DNA from: Achatina immaculata
Taxonomy: Eukaryota > Mollusca > Gastropoda > Stylommatophora > Achatinidae
Reading direction: 5' to 3'
DNA: 64,000 nt
NCBI GenBank assembly: GCA_009760885.1
Contig: CM019693.1
Location: 744,001-808,000 of the forward strand
Position numbers and translations under genes: made by a program. The notes beneath the pieces were generated by a model. The model ran no database searches. It was not told the origin of the DNA and worked only from the letters and a program-made list of their open reading frames with translations. Below, piece by piece: positions 1 through 11,539 of this stretch. Each line of letters begins with the position of its first letter. Position 1 is the stretch's first letter.

Positions 1-165
1 GAAGTATAAATATGATATTTTTATATATTTTATATAGAAGTGTAAATATTATATTTTATATAGAAGTGTAAATATTATATTGTATGTAGAACTGTAAACA
101 TTATATTATATATAGAATTGTAAATATTATATTTTATATAGAAATGTAAACATTATATTGTTTAA
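1..165. repeat. 26-bp AT-rich tandem repeat
   Basis: The motif TAGAANTGTAAAYATTATAT recurs with starts at 35, 61, 87, 113 and 139, an exact 26-bp period. Copies differ by a few substitutions. The array runs off the left edge of the window, so its full size is unknown. Confidence 0.9.
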
Positions 166-1150
166 GCTGAACATATAACATTCGACGCGTCAGATTTTGC
201 TGAAATAAAACACATTAACATTAAACAAAATGCGTCAGTGACTTCACTTGCTCTCTACAGCGGCATACACTTCAGCTTGCACATTACAGTACACAGGTAT
301 ACTAAATGTTTTCTGAAGGTTTCCAAACACAACTTCTACGTACGCGAGCACCCAGGAAGAACATAAACTATTAGCGAAATGTGTTTCTTACTATTACGAT
401 CATGAATACAACAATAAATGGCGGGAAAAAAACGTCTTGTTTGTCTTTGATAAAATGATTTCCGCTGTCAGTTTCTTTTTTTTCTTTCCTTGTATTGAAT
501 AGAAAGTAATTTATCCTCGCTTCTGTTTAGTTCGCCGGTGCGATATCTAAAGTGTCTGGCTGAGAAATTTATTATGTTTTCAACTTTAAAAAAACCGAAG
601 ACATATGAATGTATATACATAATATATATATTACGACCTGGACTGACGGGTCAATTTGTTTGGTAGTGACAATATCGTGCCAGTTCTCTATCACGGCAAG
701 ATAAAGTGAAACGAGTGCTCTTTAATTGTATCTGTGCCAGCAGATATTGCTTTCTGCACTACTGATTTTTTTTTTTAATGTTGGTTAAATCATATCTTTC
801 TGATCCTTAAATCCAGGATACATAGAAATGTCATATTTTTGTTGCTCTAGCACCACTTGGGAATCTCCTAGCTTCGATATAAAAAAAAAAAAAAAACAAA
901 ACGCACACACAAGGAATCCTTGTCTTAAATCGTAACTAGAATTGTCTGTCACTAGCTTCATAGTTTGGAGCCAGATTCTGATTCACCGAGTAATTAGACT
1001 GCGTTCACTAGGTTCAGAAAATGAAGAATGTCTGAAGGGAAGGGCGAGATATACCGAAGTAGTTTACGCACATGAGAGTATCAAGTATTTTTACAGAAAA
1101 TGGGTGTTCAGTTTGATCCCATATGTATACACATATGTATGCCATACACG
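166..1150. other. No recognisable gene
   Basis: AT-rich sequence with poly-A/T runs (for example around 880-900) and a short CA stretch near 903. The open frame at 942-1157 (71 codons) resembles nothing I know and overlaps the start of a minisatellite. I see no feature to annotate. Confidence 0.6.
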
Positions 1151-1154
1151 AGTA

Positions 1155-1520
1155 TGATTTATGTGTGTACGGGCATGATGTATGTGTGTACGGGCATGAC
1201 GTATGTGTGTACGGACATGACGTGTGTGTACGGGTATGACATGTGTGTACGGGTATGACATGTGTGTACGGGTATGACGTGTGTGTGTACGGGTATGACG
1301 TGTGTGTGTACGGGTATGACGTGTGTGTACGGGTATGACGTGTGTGTGTACGGGTATGACGTGTGTGTGTACGGGTATGACGTGTGTGTGTACGGGTATG
1401 ACGTGTGTTGTACGGGTATGACGTGTGTTGTACGGGTATGACGTGTTGTACGGGTATGACGTGTGTTGTAAGGGTATAACGTATGCGTGTACGGGTATGA
1501 CGTAAGTGTGTACGGGTGTG
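1155..1520. repeat. 19-21-bp GT-rich minisatellite
   Basis: About 18 copies of a unit like GTGTGTACGGGTATGACGT with small length variants. Two long antisense frames cross it only because the repeat lacks stops. The alternating purine-pyrimidine GTGTGTAC segments could adopt Z-DNA, which is an inference. Confidence 0.93.
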
Positions 1521-3348
1521 TTACATCTGTATAAGGTGTATAGCCCTTTCTCTTCCTCACCTCTCATTTTTGTCCTCCCCCAAAATAAAACATAACAACA
1601 CAAAACATAACAAAAACAAAACAAAACAAAACTCGTGAGCACACGTAAAGATTTTCATTTCCGATTCCAGCCACCTCCTTCCGTTTTGCTTGGTTTTTAT
1701 TTACTTTTCAAGTCACAGAAGCTTAAAATTATCCCTAATGTCGCCAGCACCGGAGCAATCGGTATGCATGGTCTTCTTGAAGAAAAAAAAATTACATGAA
1801 AAGCCCTAGCTTTGAGCGCCCTCTCTGAGAAGCTTTCGAATTTCTGGAACGTGCCAGCTGTAAAATGATTAATAGCCCTGAAAATCACAGGCTTATTACA
1901 GTGGCCTGCACTCTGTGACATGAAAACTAGTCTTTGGCACATTCAAGTGCCCGCTTACTTTCCTATCGTTGGCAGTCAAAGAACAAACTCTTAACCGAAA
2001 GTTCTTGTTGAGGGTCGTTGGATTAGAAGAGGTTTGAACAACCTGAATGGCAGCATGGGTTGCTCCTGGGAGGTGCGAGTCAGTACAGGGCCTGTATTAA
2101 GTGGGGGGGGGGGGGCCGGGGGCGGTGGGGGAGTGTCTAATTTCCTTGATTATAATTAAAACACGGACGGGGAGTTTAGACTTTACATCCATGGTCTTTG
2201 ATATCGTGAATTTCTGTGTTTCTTTCACATAACTCAGTAAATTCTGGAACTACGTAGCGTGGAACTTTCGGATTTTTTGTTTGAAAGTTGTTTTTTTTAA
2301 AATCCTTTTTATTTTTGTTCTTGCTGTTACCTTCTCTTGCATATCTTTTTCTTTTATTCGTTCTTCTAACAAGTGAGAACTTTTAGCTTTCATGTTGTAA
2401 TACTGAATACATCTGAAATGTTTTGATAATGAACTTTTATTTTCTCACAGTGTCAAAACTGAGTAGTATTCAGTTGTGCCCGCAGTTTAATTTCCTTGCG
2501 TCTGTGATTTTTATTTTAGTCATTTTATTATTTTCTTCTAAAACATTTCTGCTGCATTTCCTAGTGGATATTACTCAGTCTTTAGACGCCGCGTGAACCC
2601 TTTTACAAAATCTGAACTTATAAAAGTAAACATCCTGACAGAAACTGTACACTACATTTACTGACTTCGGAATGTTATTTTCACGAAAAAAAAATTGCCA
2701 ATAAATTTTCTCTGCACAGGAAAAATAAACACATTATGAAATTCTTATAATCTACTTGCATGTCTCATATGAACTCTCATGGTCTCACGTTGTTCATTCT
2801 CTTATATCTGTGAATGTAATAGTTTGATTTTTGCACTCTTCTGATATGTTACTTCCTCATGTAATTTGTATTAAAATCGAGTGGCTGGGAAGAATGAAAG
2901 ATGGAAAGATGGAGGGCAGAATGTAAAACAGGTCTGCGTGCAAAATTTTTCACCCTTTGAAAATGGTCTGTGAGACATTACGTATCGTTGCACCGCGTCA
3001 GTGGATCTCAAACTTTTTCAAGTGGTGGACCTCAGAAATCGATAATAATTCACCGCAGCTCCTCAAACACAGGCATTAAAATTCTTCATATATTTCTAGT
3101 ATCTACACAATCTACACTTGTTGACTTTTTACTGTCCCTTGTCAAAGGTATTTAAACAAATGTCCTACATCGGAAACAAATTTTAATACCGGTCAGATAC
3201 AAAAGACGTCATTTATTCAAGTCAGCTAACATGTTCGAGAATACATTTTCTTTCAAGTTTAACTTTCACGCCAGAAAGAGTGAAATTTTATAACCAATTT
3301 AAAAATAACAAATAAGATCAGACAGTGCCATGCCAGTAGGAGTAGGAG

Positions 3349-3352
<4 letters not shown>
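1521..3352. other. No recognisable gene; one G-rich run
   Basis: Unique-looking AT-rich DNA with short poly-A/T runs. A G-rich tract at about 2101-2135 (G13, G5 and G5 runs) is the only marked feature and could form a G-quadruplex. Short frames at 1697-1942 (minus) and 2970-3155 (plus) have no recognisable content. Confidence 0.6.

Positions 3353-3394
<42 letters not shown>
3353..3394. repeat. (TC)n microsatellite
   Basis: About 21 uninterrupted TC dinucleotides. Confidence 0.97.
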
Positions 3395-3398
<4 letters not shown>

Positions 3399-3517
3399 TC
3401 GCTTAGTCCTACAAAAACATAGCTGTAAATATGCTAACATTATCCAGGAAAGGAAAGAGCTAAGCAAGTGTTCACGTGGCGTTTTACGGACTCCAAATTT
3501 GGACCTGAAGCCCTCAT

Positions 3518-3835
3518 TCATTCATTCATTTGTATGTCCCTTGCGGAACTTTGCCTCCCTAACAGGACTCCTGTAGGCCTCTCGTTTGTGAGTAAGATGA
3601 CCTGCCGCTGCTGCATCCATTTGCAGATCGTCAACGATGTCTTGCAGCCATTTTCGTTTTGGTCTTCCTCTCTTTCTTTTTCCATTATGTATCCTTCCAA
3701 GACGGTCTTCTCTAGATAATCATGACGTTTAATGTGTCCAAAATATTAAAGTTTTCTCTCTTTAATCCTCTTTACTAGCCAGCCTTCTTCAATATTAAGC
3801 TCTTGTAGTATGGATATATTTGTATTACGAAGCCC
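3518..3835 (-). pseudogene. LINE-B 3' fragment (reverse transcriptase C-terminal tail)
   Basis: Read on the minus strand, this matches the end of the LINE family called LINE-B here (best copies at 27918-28757 and 29775-30812). The lysine/arginine-rich block, then a run like LQM-DAS and NERP, correspond to GRPRRRWLQDI, LQMDASAAGH and NREAYRS in better copies. The element ends at the left in ATTCATTCATT, i.e. the (GAAT)n tail typical of this family. The fragment has several frameshifts and is a 5'-truncated dead copy. Confidence 0.75.
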
Positions 3836-4311
3836 TGGAGGTATCATTTAATGCAGGGATGAGAACAAAAAGCATGAATTACTGTACAAAAATTTCATGT
3901 TGAAAACACTGAAGTGCTCTTCATTAGTGTAGCTTTTCTATTCCAGTCGAAGTTCTTACATTTTAAATAAAACATTCATTGTTCCCGCCTGTTACAGGTA
4001 GGTTCTACTATACCCTTATCTCAGGTACGCTTACGGTTTGCAGTTATCTGATCTTTCCTATATATAGCTCTTAAACGTATTGTATTAGTTCTCACAGTAC
4101 AGGTAGTCCCATTGGATCTTTTTATCAGGTATTCCGCTATACGAACTCCTTTAATGTCAAAGGAAGTATCGTTGTCTCAGTTAGATCTGGTTAATCCCAC
4201 TGAATCTTTATCCCATGCGCTTTATTTAATCTACGCCCTTAGCTGATTTAAAAGCGTCGGTAAAATATGACTTCCAACAAGACATCTGTAACATATACTT
4301 GTATTTGAGCG
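3836..4311. other. No recognisable gene
   Basis: AT-rich, unique-looking sequence between two oppositely oriented LINE-B fragments. No open frame or repeat structure of note. Confidence 0.55.
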
Positions 4312-5175
4312 CAGTTGGAGAAGATGTAGACAAAGAATATCACGATGCCATAACAATTGGAGGTTATGAAATACCAGAGATTAGATATGCTGATGACAAA
4401 GTATTACTGTCCACAACACACACACACACAAAAAGAATGAAAAAACTAATTATGTCAGTCCGTAAGAATAGTGAAGAGCAAAACCTCTATCTTAATGCGA
4501 AGAAAACTAAATTGATGATGGAGGAAACAAACAAGGCAGTTGAAATATGTATCAATGAGGAAAAATTGGAAGAGGTGGAGAATTTTTAATATCTTGGATC
4601 ATTACTAACTATTAATGGAGATACAATGAGGGGAATTAAGAGGAGGACATCTATCACTGTTGAGAAAGTAAAACAACTAAAAATCTGTGGAAAGGAGCAC
4701 ACAGAACTACAAAAATAAGATTTTTAAGGGCATGCATCTTTCGCCTCGCAACATATGCCTGTGAGACCTGGACACTTAACAAAACAGCTGAGAAACGCAT
4801 AAATGCATTTGAATGTAAATGCTACAGAAGAGTTCTTCAAATATCATGGACACAAAAAAATAACAAATATATTTATACTACAAGAACATAATATTGAAGA
4901 AGGCTGGCTAGTAAAGAGGATTAAAGAGAGAAAACTTAAATATTTTGGACACGTTAAACGTCATGATAATCTAGAGAAGACCGTCTTGGAATTGTACATA
5001 ATGGGAAAAAAAAAGAGAGGGAGACAAAGGCGAAGATGGCTCCAAGACATCGTTGAAGATCTGCAAATGGATGCATCAGCAGCAGGCCATATTGCTCACA
5101 ACCGAGAGGCCTACAGGAGTGCTGTTAAGGAGGCAAAGTTCCGCAAGGGGCATGCAAATGAATGAATGAATGAAT
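4312..5175 (+). pseudogene. LINE-B fragment, reverse transcriptase palm to 3' tail
   Basis: Homologous to the LINE-B copies at 27-30 kb from the segment before the catalytic box onward. The box reads RYADDKVLLS near 4385-4415, so the two catalytic aspartates are kept. A short (CA)n expansion follows it inside the frame (about 4418-4431). The frame stops at 4587 within the GENFEYLG-like segment and resumes at 4803-5165 with the C-terminal KRRGRQRRRWLQDI block. It ends with (GAAT)n at 5157-5175, the family tail. LINE-B copies are reverse transcriptase fragments of an RTE-like non-LTR retrotransposon; this one is 5'-truncated and non-functional. Confidence 0.85.
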
Positions 5176-5710
5176 GATGGCGCTGGGATGTTTTGAAACC
5201 GGTACATCTGTATCTTTCTTTTACTTTGCATGAAGTACTTTCCGAAATATCCGTTTTCTCAGAACATAAATCGGTACTTTATGCTGCATTATGTAAAATT
5301 AAACACATTTTACAAACATCAGCGAGAATTGAATGTTGATGTGAATTTTTTTTTCTTTTCTTATTTGGGGAGAGATTTACAAACTCCTCACCTGCTGAGC
5401 TATACTCAAAACTGGCTGATTCTCTTCCAGGCAAAATGAACATCATCATTCCATTGGCCTGTTTAATCTCCAGCCGATTTCGCTGGTTGCATTTTACTAG
5501 GCTGTTGATAATATAAATCGGTCGCGGTAACCGGCGACTTCCAAAAGTTTCAATTCTTCTTTTTTTTAAAAATCGGTAATGCACCGTAATTAATGCCGGC
5601 CAACGAGATCACTGGTTCAGAATAGTATAATCTTCGATCATTTTTCTAAGATCTTTCATACTCTCTTCTCATAACATCTAAAAAAAAAAATTATCACGGC
5701 TACGTTAGTC
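5176..5710. other. No recognisable gene
   Basis: AT-rich; the two overlapping frames (5230-5439 plus, 5279-5584 minus) show no recognisable motif. Confidence 0.5.
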
Positions 5711-5925
5711 AAAGAAGCAGACTTTCTGGTTGACATGAAAGAAAAGGATCAGACTTTGTATCGTGGGAAAGAAGCAGACTTTGTATCATAGGAAAGAAGC
5801 AGACTTTGTATCATAAGAAAGAAGCAGACTTTGTATCATAGGAAAGAAGCAGACTTTCTGGTTGATATGAAAGAAAGGAATCAGACTTTGTATCATAGGA
5901 AAGAAGCAGACTTTGTATCATAAGA
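5711..5925. repeat. About 25-bp minisatellite
   Basis: Seven to eight copies of a unit containing GAAGCAGACTTTGTATCATA, with two variant units carrying TTCTGGTTGA in place of the usual second half. Confidence 0.9.
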
Positions 5926-6570
5926 AGACTCGTACTTACATCACTCCCGCCTCATTTGGTTTCTCTTTTATCATGGGACCCAATCCTAACAAAACAAAGA
6001 AGGATACACTTGAAAACTGTCAATGAATGTTTGTTTTTGCAGATCAAACATTTACCTGTGTACGTAGCCCTTGTGTGTTGGGACAGTAGCTTTCCGGGAC
6101 AGGCTACGTACAAATGCGTGAACGTGCCCAGTTACCCTCGGTTTAGAGTGAGATTTGTCAGCATTGAAGCCGTATGCTTGGAATTTCAAGCAGGGGTTAC
6201 CTTCGCCCATACCTACTGCAGTTATTCAAACAAAAACCTAAATAGACTTCAGAGATGTAATCCCCACCCACAACCTGCTTTCCATATCTTTTCCCATTCC
6301 TTCTTTCTGCTTGCAAACATACGCACAGCCACGTACGTGCACGTTCATACGCGCGCACACATTCACACGCACGCACGCAAACAAGCGAGCGCACACACAC
6401 ACAGAGACACACACAACCCACTGCTACCTTGATTTGGTCGAAAGATTCTGAAGACAATAGTGTACAGTTGCACAGTTGTAAAAAGTACTATTAGATTCTG
6501 TACCTTCTCTGGAATGTGAAAATCGTCGAAAAGCGGAGAATAGCCTCTTTTTTTTTCACTTGCATATACT
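5926..6570. other. No assigned gene; CA-rich tract
   Basis: A 158-codon frame (5956-6432) opens here but its last third is a CA/CG-rich low-complexity tract (about 6310-6412). The first part has no motif I recognise, so I do not call a gene. The left edge of the next LINE fragment follows at about 6571. Confidence 0.5.
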
Positions 6571-6940
6571 TGCACACAAAAATCATTGGAAGCAGTAGAA
6601 TTATTTTTTATTAGAAGAATGTTGAGAATTCCCTGGACAGCAAAAATAACTAATGAAGAATGTATGAGAAGAGCTGGAGAGACAAAAAAATAATCTTGTC
6701 AAAAAAAAAAAAAAAAAAGAGAGAGACAGTGTACTTAGAGGGCATTGAAAATATTGGAACAACAGGAAAAATAGAGGGAAGAAGAGCCAGGGGAAGACCA
6801 AGAGAAATGATACTGGACAGTCTGACGAGATGGTGTGGGAGGAGATCACCAGCTGAGGTAATGGGCTGCACGAAGGATCGGGTACTCTGGAGAAGCATAC
6901 CAGCCAACTCCAGTCGGCACGGCACATCATGATGATGAGT
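6571..6940 (+). pseudogene. LINE-C 3' fragment
   Basis: Matches the C-terminal end of the 17.1-17.9 kb element (LINE-C): RRMLRIPWTAKITNEE, MRRAGETKK, GIENIGTTGKIEGRRARGRP, MILDSLTRWC, SPAEVMGCTKDRVLW and a final ANSSRHGT. Several residues are lost at a poly-A expansion near 6700-6718. The element terminates in CATGATGATGAG, the short (ATG)n tail of this family. It is a dead, 5'-truncated copy. The oppositely oriented frames over it are shadows. Confidence 0.85.
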
Positions 6941-7660
6941 AATAGATCATCATTCTTTTCTACAGCCTGTGAGTTTAGTTTTCTTCATTCCGATACTATG
7001 TAAGGGATAACGTTTCATTTTTCCACAATCATATTCCCTCTCTACTGAGTTCCTCTCCCTCCCTCTCTCTCCTCACTTGTAACTTACATTCCAGAACCCT
7101 CTTTGAATTGCGTTACAAACCCTATACCTGAAGACACATTCATCTATTTCACTATCATGATGATGGTGATGATATTGGATTATCACATATTATATTTGCA
7201 ATAGAGCTTGTCAAAAAACAAAAAAAAACAAACAAACCTACGAAAGTTAAATGGCGCCAGGCGGCTGTCTCTTTGACTCAGGGCCGGCCACGCCGAAAAA
7301 ACGACGAAAGACTGAAACAAGCACTAAAAGTAATGAACACGAATATAACTGAGAACCGCCGAAAAATAAAACATTCGGAGTTCCAGTATGTAGGTTCACG
7401 CCTGTACTTGTAAATATTCTAACGAAATTAGAGCTCTTCAGTGTTGCTTTTTGGACAATTTCCTGATGCCTTCTTTATCCTGTTTTGTTATTTACTTCGT
7501 GATGTTTTAACAAACCTTCTCAAGACTTTTGTTTTGTTTCTTGTTTTGGTGACTCTTTTGAATCAGGCGGAAGCAGACTTTTGAAGGAGACTCTTTTGAA
7601 ACGCAAGTTGCGGGTTTAGCCGAGCATCATTTTCTTACAAAGATCACAGATGATACTACC
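6941..7660. other. No recognisable gene
   Basis: AT-rich spacer with CT-rich (7050-7075) and poly-A segments. The phrase ACTCTTTTGAA occurs twice (about 7550 and 7590). The 5' end of the LINE-A element must lie near 7600-7680, but I could not fix its exact border or a target-site duplication. Confidence 0.5.
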
Positions 7661-7684
7661 AATGCTGGATTTCCGTATTAGGCC

Positions 7685-10640
7685 ATGGATTATAACAAAC
7701 ATGTGACAAGGGTTGGATTCTGGAATGTGAGAACGATGGCAGCACCAACAAAAACTACTCATGTCATCAAAGAAATGGAGACATATCAACTAGACATACT
7801 GGGCATCAGCGAAATGCGATGGCCAGAAGCAGGTAAAAGATCGGCGGAAAACGGTAAGTTAATTATACATTCAGGCAGAAATGACGGTAAATTCCGAGAC
7901 GGAGTGGGCATTATTATGTCAAATGTAGCTGCAAAGAGCCTTGTAGAATGGGAACCGGTGAACAGTCGTATAATAAGAGCACGATACAACCTACGACACG
8001 GACGAATGACAATAATACAGTGTTATGCACCCACGAATGATGCAGATGATGATGTGAAAGACGACTTCTATCACTAACTACAACAAATCATCAACAAAGT
8101 CCCTAAACACGACATCCTAATTGCTATGGGGGACTTCAATGCTAAGGTAGGGAAGGATAATACCGACGTTGAAAAAGTGATGGGGAAAGAAGGAATTGAC
8201 ATGGTCAATCAGAACGGAGAAAGATTAATTGAAATATGTCTAACAGAGGGCATGGTCATTGGAGGCACAATATTCCCACACAAAGAGATACATAAAACAA
8301 CGTGGATATCTCCAGATGATAGAACTAGAAACCAGATAGACCATTTTTGTATTAGAAAGCAATACAGAACATCTCTCATGGATGTAAGGGCTTATAGGGG
8401 TGCAGATGTCAACAGTGATCACAACCTGTGCATAGGGAAAATAAAACTAAAATTGAAAAGTCAACACAAGAAATCAGTACACAGAAAGATAAACAGCCAC
8501 AGCCTACAAGAAGAAAATACTAACATTAATTTCAATCAGGAACTTGCCAATCATTCCAAAACACCCAGTGAAGTAGAGGAGATAGATATAGATGAGTTAT
8601 GGAATTCTTACAGCACAGCCATAATCACAGCAGCAAAAGTAAGCGCTAGATTGGAAAAACCAAATAGAAAAGCATGGATATCAGATAAAACATGGAAGTA
8701 TATACATGAAAGACGAGCAGTCAAATTAGACATGTTGAATGCAAAAGCAGATCATGAAAGAGATTCGGCAAAAGCAAAATACAAAGACTTAGACAAGAAA
8801 GTAAAAAGTTCAGCTAGAAGGGATAAAAGAGAATACATAGACAATATGGCGAAAGAGGCAGAAAAAGCAGCAAAAACAGGAGACAGCAAAACTTTATATA
8901 ACATACAAAAGAGGCTAACAGGTACTATTACATCTAAAGAAAGACCAATCCTTAGCAAAACTGGAACACTATTAACATCAAATAAAGACCAAAAGCAAAG
9001 ATGGGCTGAACACTTCCAAGAAATACTCAATCGACCACACCCAAAAGAATTGTTAAACTTTGAAACTGACTTACCAGCCCCACAACTAAATGTCAACCTA
9101 GATGAAATTACATTGCATGAAATTGAAACAGCAGTGAATTTAATGGCTAACAACAAAGCTGCAGGTGAAGATGAAATAACAGCCGAGATGCTAAAAGCTA
9201 TCAATAGTGACAACATGAGACAACTACAGAGAATGTTTAACAAGATTTGGAAAGAAGAAAAGGTCCCTTCTAATTGGAAGAAAGGAATCATTGTTAAAAT
9301 ACCAAAAAAGGGCAACCTTAGTGACTGTAACAACTGGAGAGGAGTAACCTTAATATCAGTTGTGTCAAAAGTATTTTGCAAGGTCATTTTGAATAGACTC
9401 AAAGATATAGTGGATACTGCAATGAGAGAAGAACAAGCAGGATTTCGAAAAGGGAGAAGCTGTCTCGACCAGATCTTTACTCTCAGAATAATACTTGAAG
9501 AACATATTGAAAAGCAGAAACCATTAATACTGAACTTCATAGATTTTAAAAAGGCATTTGATAGCATACACAGAGATTCATTATGGAGAATTTTATGTCT
9601 ATATGGAATACCATCTAAAATTGTCAACATCATTAAGGACTTATACAATGGATATGGTTGTGCAGTCAAGACAGAAGAAGGGTTGAGTGAATGGTTCCAG
9701 ATTGAAACAGGCGTGAAACAAGGATGTATACTGTCTCCTTTACTTTTTCGGATTACAATAGACTTCATAATGAAAAAATGCTGCACAGGTAACACAGGTA
9801 TTGACTGGGTACATGGGACCCAACTAGAAGATCTTGATTTTGCTGATGACATAACTCTTATCAGTAATAATGTGAATTCCATGCAAGAAAAAACAGATAG
9901 CCTGTCTTCACTGGCTAGCAAAATAGGACTTGAAATTAACAAGGACAAAACAAAAATAATGAAAATTCCCATCAATCAAAATGGAAAAATACACATAGAA
10001 GGGACAGATATTGAAGAAGTCAATCAATTTGCATACCTTGGCAGCTACATAGACCAGGATGGTGACACTAGAAAGGAAGTTAGGATCAGAATTGCAAAAG
10101 CAGCATCAATCTTCAAGAATCTTGAGAACATATGGAATTCAAAAGTTATAAGCACAAAAACCAAGTTAAGACTTCAATTCAAATGTAATATCCACCCTCA
10201 TTTATGCATGCGAAAGCTGGAAAACAACTAAAGAAATAGAAAAGAAATTAGACTCTTTTGAAAACAAATGCCTAAGGAAAATACTCGGCATCAAGTGGAA
10301 TGAATTCAAGAACAATACAGAGATAAGACAGATGACTGAACAACAACCGGTCTCATGGGTGATCAGGAAAAGGAGATGGACATATGTTGGTCACTTGATG
10401 AGAAGAAATGATCAGAGAATCCCAAAACAAGCTATCAAGTGGAACACAACAGGCCGAAGAAAAAGGGGCAGACCGCGTGAAACTCTGAAGAGGACATTAT
10501 TAAGAGAGGCCAAGTTAACAGGCATAAAATCCTTTGATGAGGTTGAAAGACTCGCCGAAGACAGGATAAATTGGCGAACTACTTTGCGAGCCCTATGTGA
10601 CGTTTAACGGCACGGGAAGGATATAAGATATAAGATAAGA
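7685..10640 (+). pseudogene. LINE-A: near-complete RTE-type non-LTR retrotransposon (endonuclease + reverse transcriptase)
   Basis: A single reading frame of about 974 codons, the usual size for an RTE ORF2-type polyprotein, would nick target DNA and reverse-transcribe its RNA in place. Endonuclease (APE-like) motifs in order: WNVRTM (residues 13-18), GISEMRW (catalytic Glu about 43), CYAPT (about 119-123), GDFNA (149-153), NQIDH (216-220), SDH (244-246). Reverse transcriptase: NKAAGEDEI, NNWRGVTLISVVSK, FIDFKKAFD (Asp 620), VKQGCILSP (about 677), FADD (719-722), FAYLGSYI. The C-terminal tail is WTYVGHLMRR then GRRKRGRPRE. There are two lesions: TAA at 8075-8077 in otherwise in-phase sequence, and a +1/-2 shift near 10178-10184, after which the frame continues to the stop at 10605-10607. 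The 3' end is an (ATAAGAT)-like tail. The start at 7685 is the first in-frame ATG. Family resemblance is to RTE/BovB-like proteins. Confidence 0.92.
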
Positions 10641-10644
10641 TATA

Positions 10645-11005
10645 ACAAGAAGTGTTTATGTTGCAAGAACCAGTCTTCTTGCGATAACGTTTTTTTTTCT
10701 TCAGATTAGCCCCTAGTTATTATATATCAGGACGGAAACATACGAGTGAGTTTTTTTTTTTTTGGTTATGAGTAAGATAATGATATCTTGAATTGCACTT
10801 CAACTATCTCCCAGCCATGTTACGGTGACGAGACACCCACACATAGCAGCAAACATTAATTTCTATAATCACTCATGACTGCTCAGTTACCAGGTAATTA
10901 CTATACAAGTACAGTACCTTCAACAAACAGGAAACAACCAGGACTGATCACAGTAATGTGATTAAAGCATAAAATAGAAAAAAAAGTAGGAGCAGCTTTA
11001 TTACT
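10645..11005. other. No recognisable gene
   Basis: AT-rich sequence with poly-T runs downstream of LINE-A. Confidence 0.5.
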
Positions 11006-11440
11006 TAACGATTACAAAGTTGTGACGTTTCGGCAGGAGCCTTAATCATACAAAAACATACAGGACGAAGAAACAGAGAGAGGAGATAAAGTATAGATTC
11101 ATATGAATATTATTAAAAAAAATTTTTTTAAAAGGTTACAACTGGGATGCTTTGGATATGGTGAGGAGATGTAACTAAAGTGCTGAGAGAGGTGTGTTGG
11201 AAGATCGAATGAGAGTACAGACGTACAAAAACGTTTGTCGCAGTGAAAATAATTCATTAACACACAATAATTAGTGTATAAATATATAACTATACACGAA
11301 GCACTGCAAGAAAGCTATGATACCTTTGTAACCTTTTAAAAAATTTTTTTAATAGTATGCATTCTGGTATCACAGCTTTACTGCAGTGCTTCGTGTATAG
11401 TTATATATTTATACTCTAATTATTGTGTGTTAATGTGATT
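11006..11440. repeat. Foldback repeat with 70-bp inverted arms
   Basis: The arm at 11255-11324 is the reverse complement of 11366-11435 with only 4 mismatches in 70, around a 41-nt loop. The loop itself (about 11327-11365) is a near reverse complement of 11095-11140 (AAAAGGTTACA side), so the two inverted pairs are nested. The left part contains GTGACGTTTCGGCAGGAGCC, a phrase of the 'GTTTCG...GCCTTCATCA' type that recurs in animal repeats. A link to Penelope-like elements is possible but unproven. No protein is encoded. Confidence 0.85.
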
Positions 11441-11456
11441 AAAACACAGTTTTGTA

Positions 11457-11531
11457 TGGCCCGAGTGGACAGTGAGCTGTCATCTCTCGGCTACACGGCC
11501 TCTGGAGTCCGTGGTTCGAGTCCCCGGCATC
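11457..11531 (+). repeat. tRNA-like SINE head or tRNA pseudogene
   Basis: A good RNA polymerase III A box (TGGCCCGAGTGG, 11457-11468) and a perfect B box (GGTTCGAGTCC, 11513-11523) lie 44 bp apart. This spacing fits a tRNA with a long variable arm, but the ends do not pair into a clear acceptor stem, so a functional tRNA is unlikely. It sits directly after the foldback repeat. Confidence 0.6.
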
Positions 11532-11539
11532 CTCTTCCT

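Noticed and set aside
1091..1642. 183-codon minus-strand frame rich in HTRTH
   Set aside because: Antisense translation of the GT-rich minisatellite.
5956..6432. 158-codon frame as a secreted or membrane protein
   Set aside because: The last third is CA-rich low-complexity DNA and the rest lacks any motif.
8752..9975. 407-codon minus-strand open frame
   Set aside because: It is antisense to the LINE-A reverse transcriptase region, whose AT-rich codon use leaves the opposite strand open; its translation has no domain.
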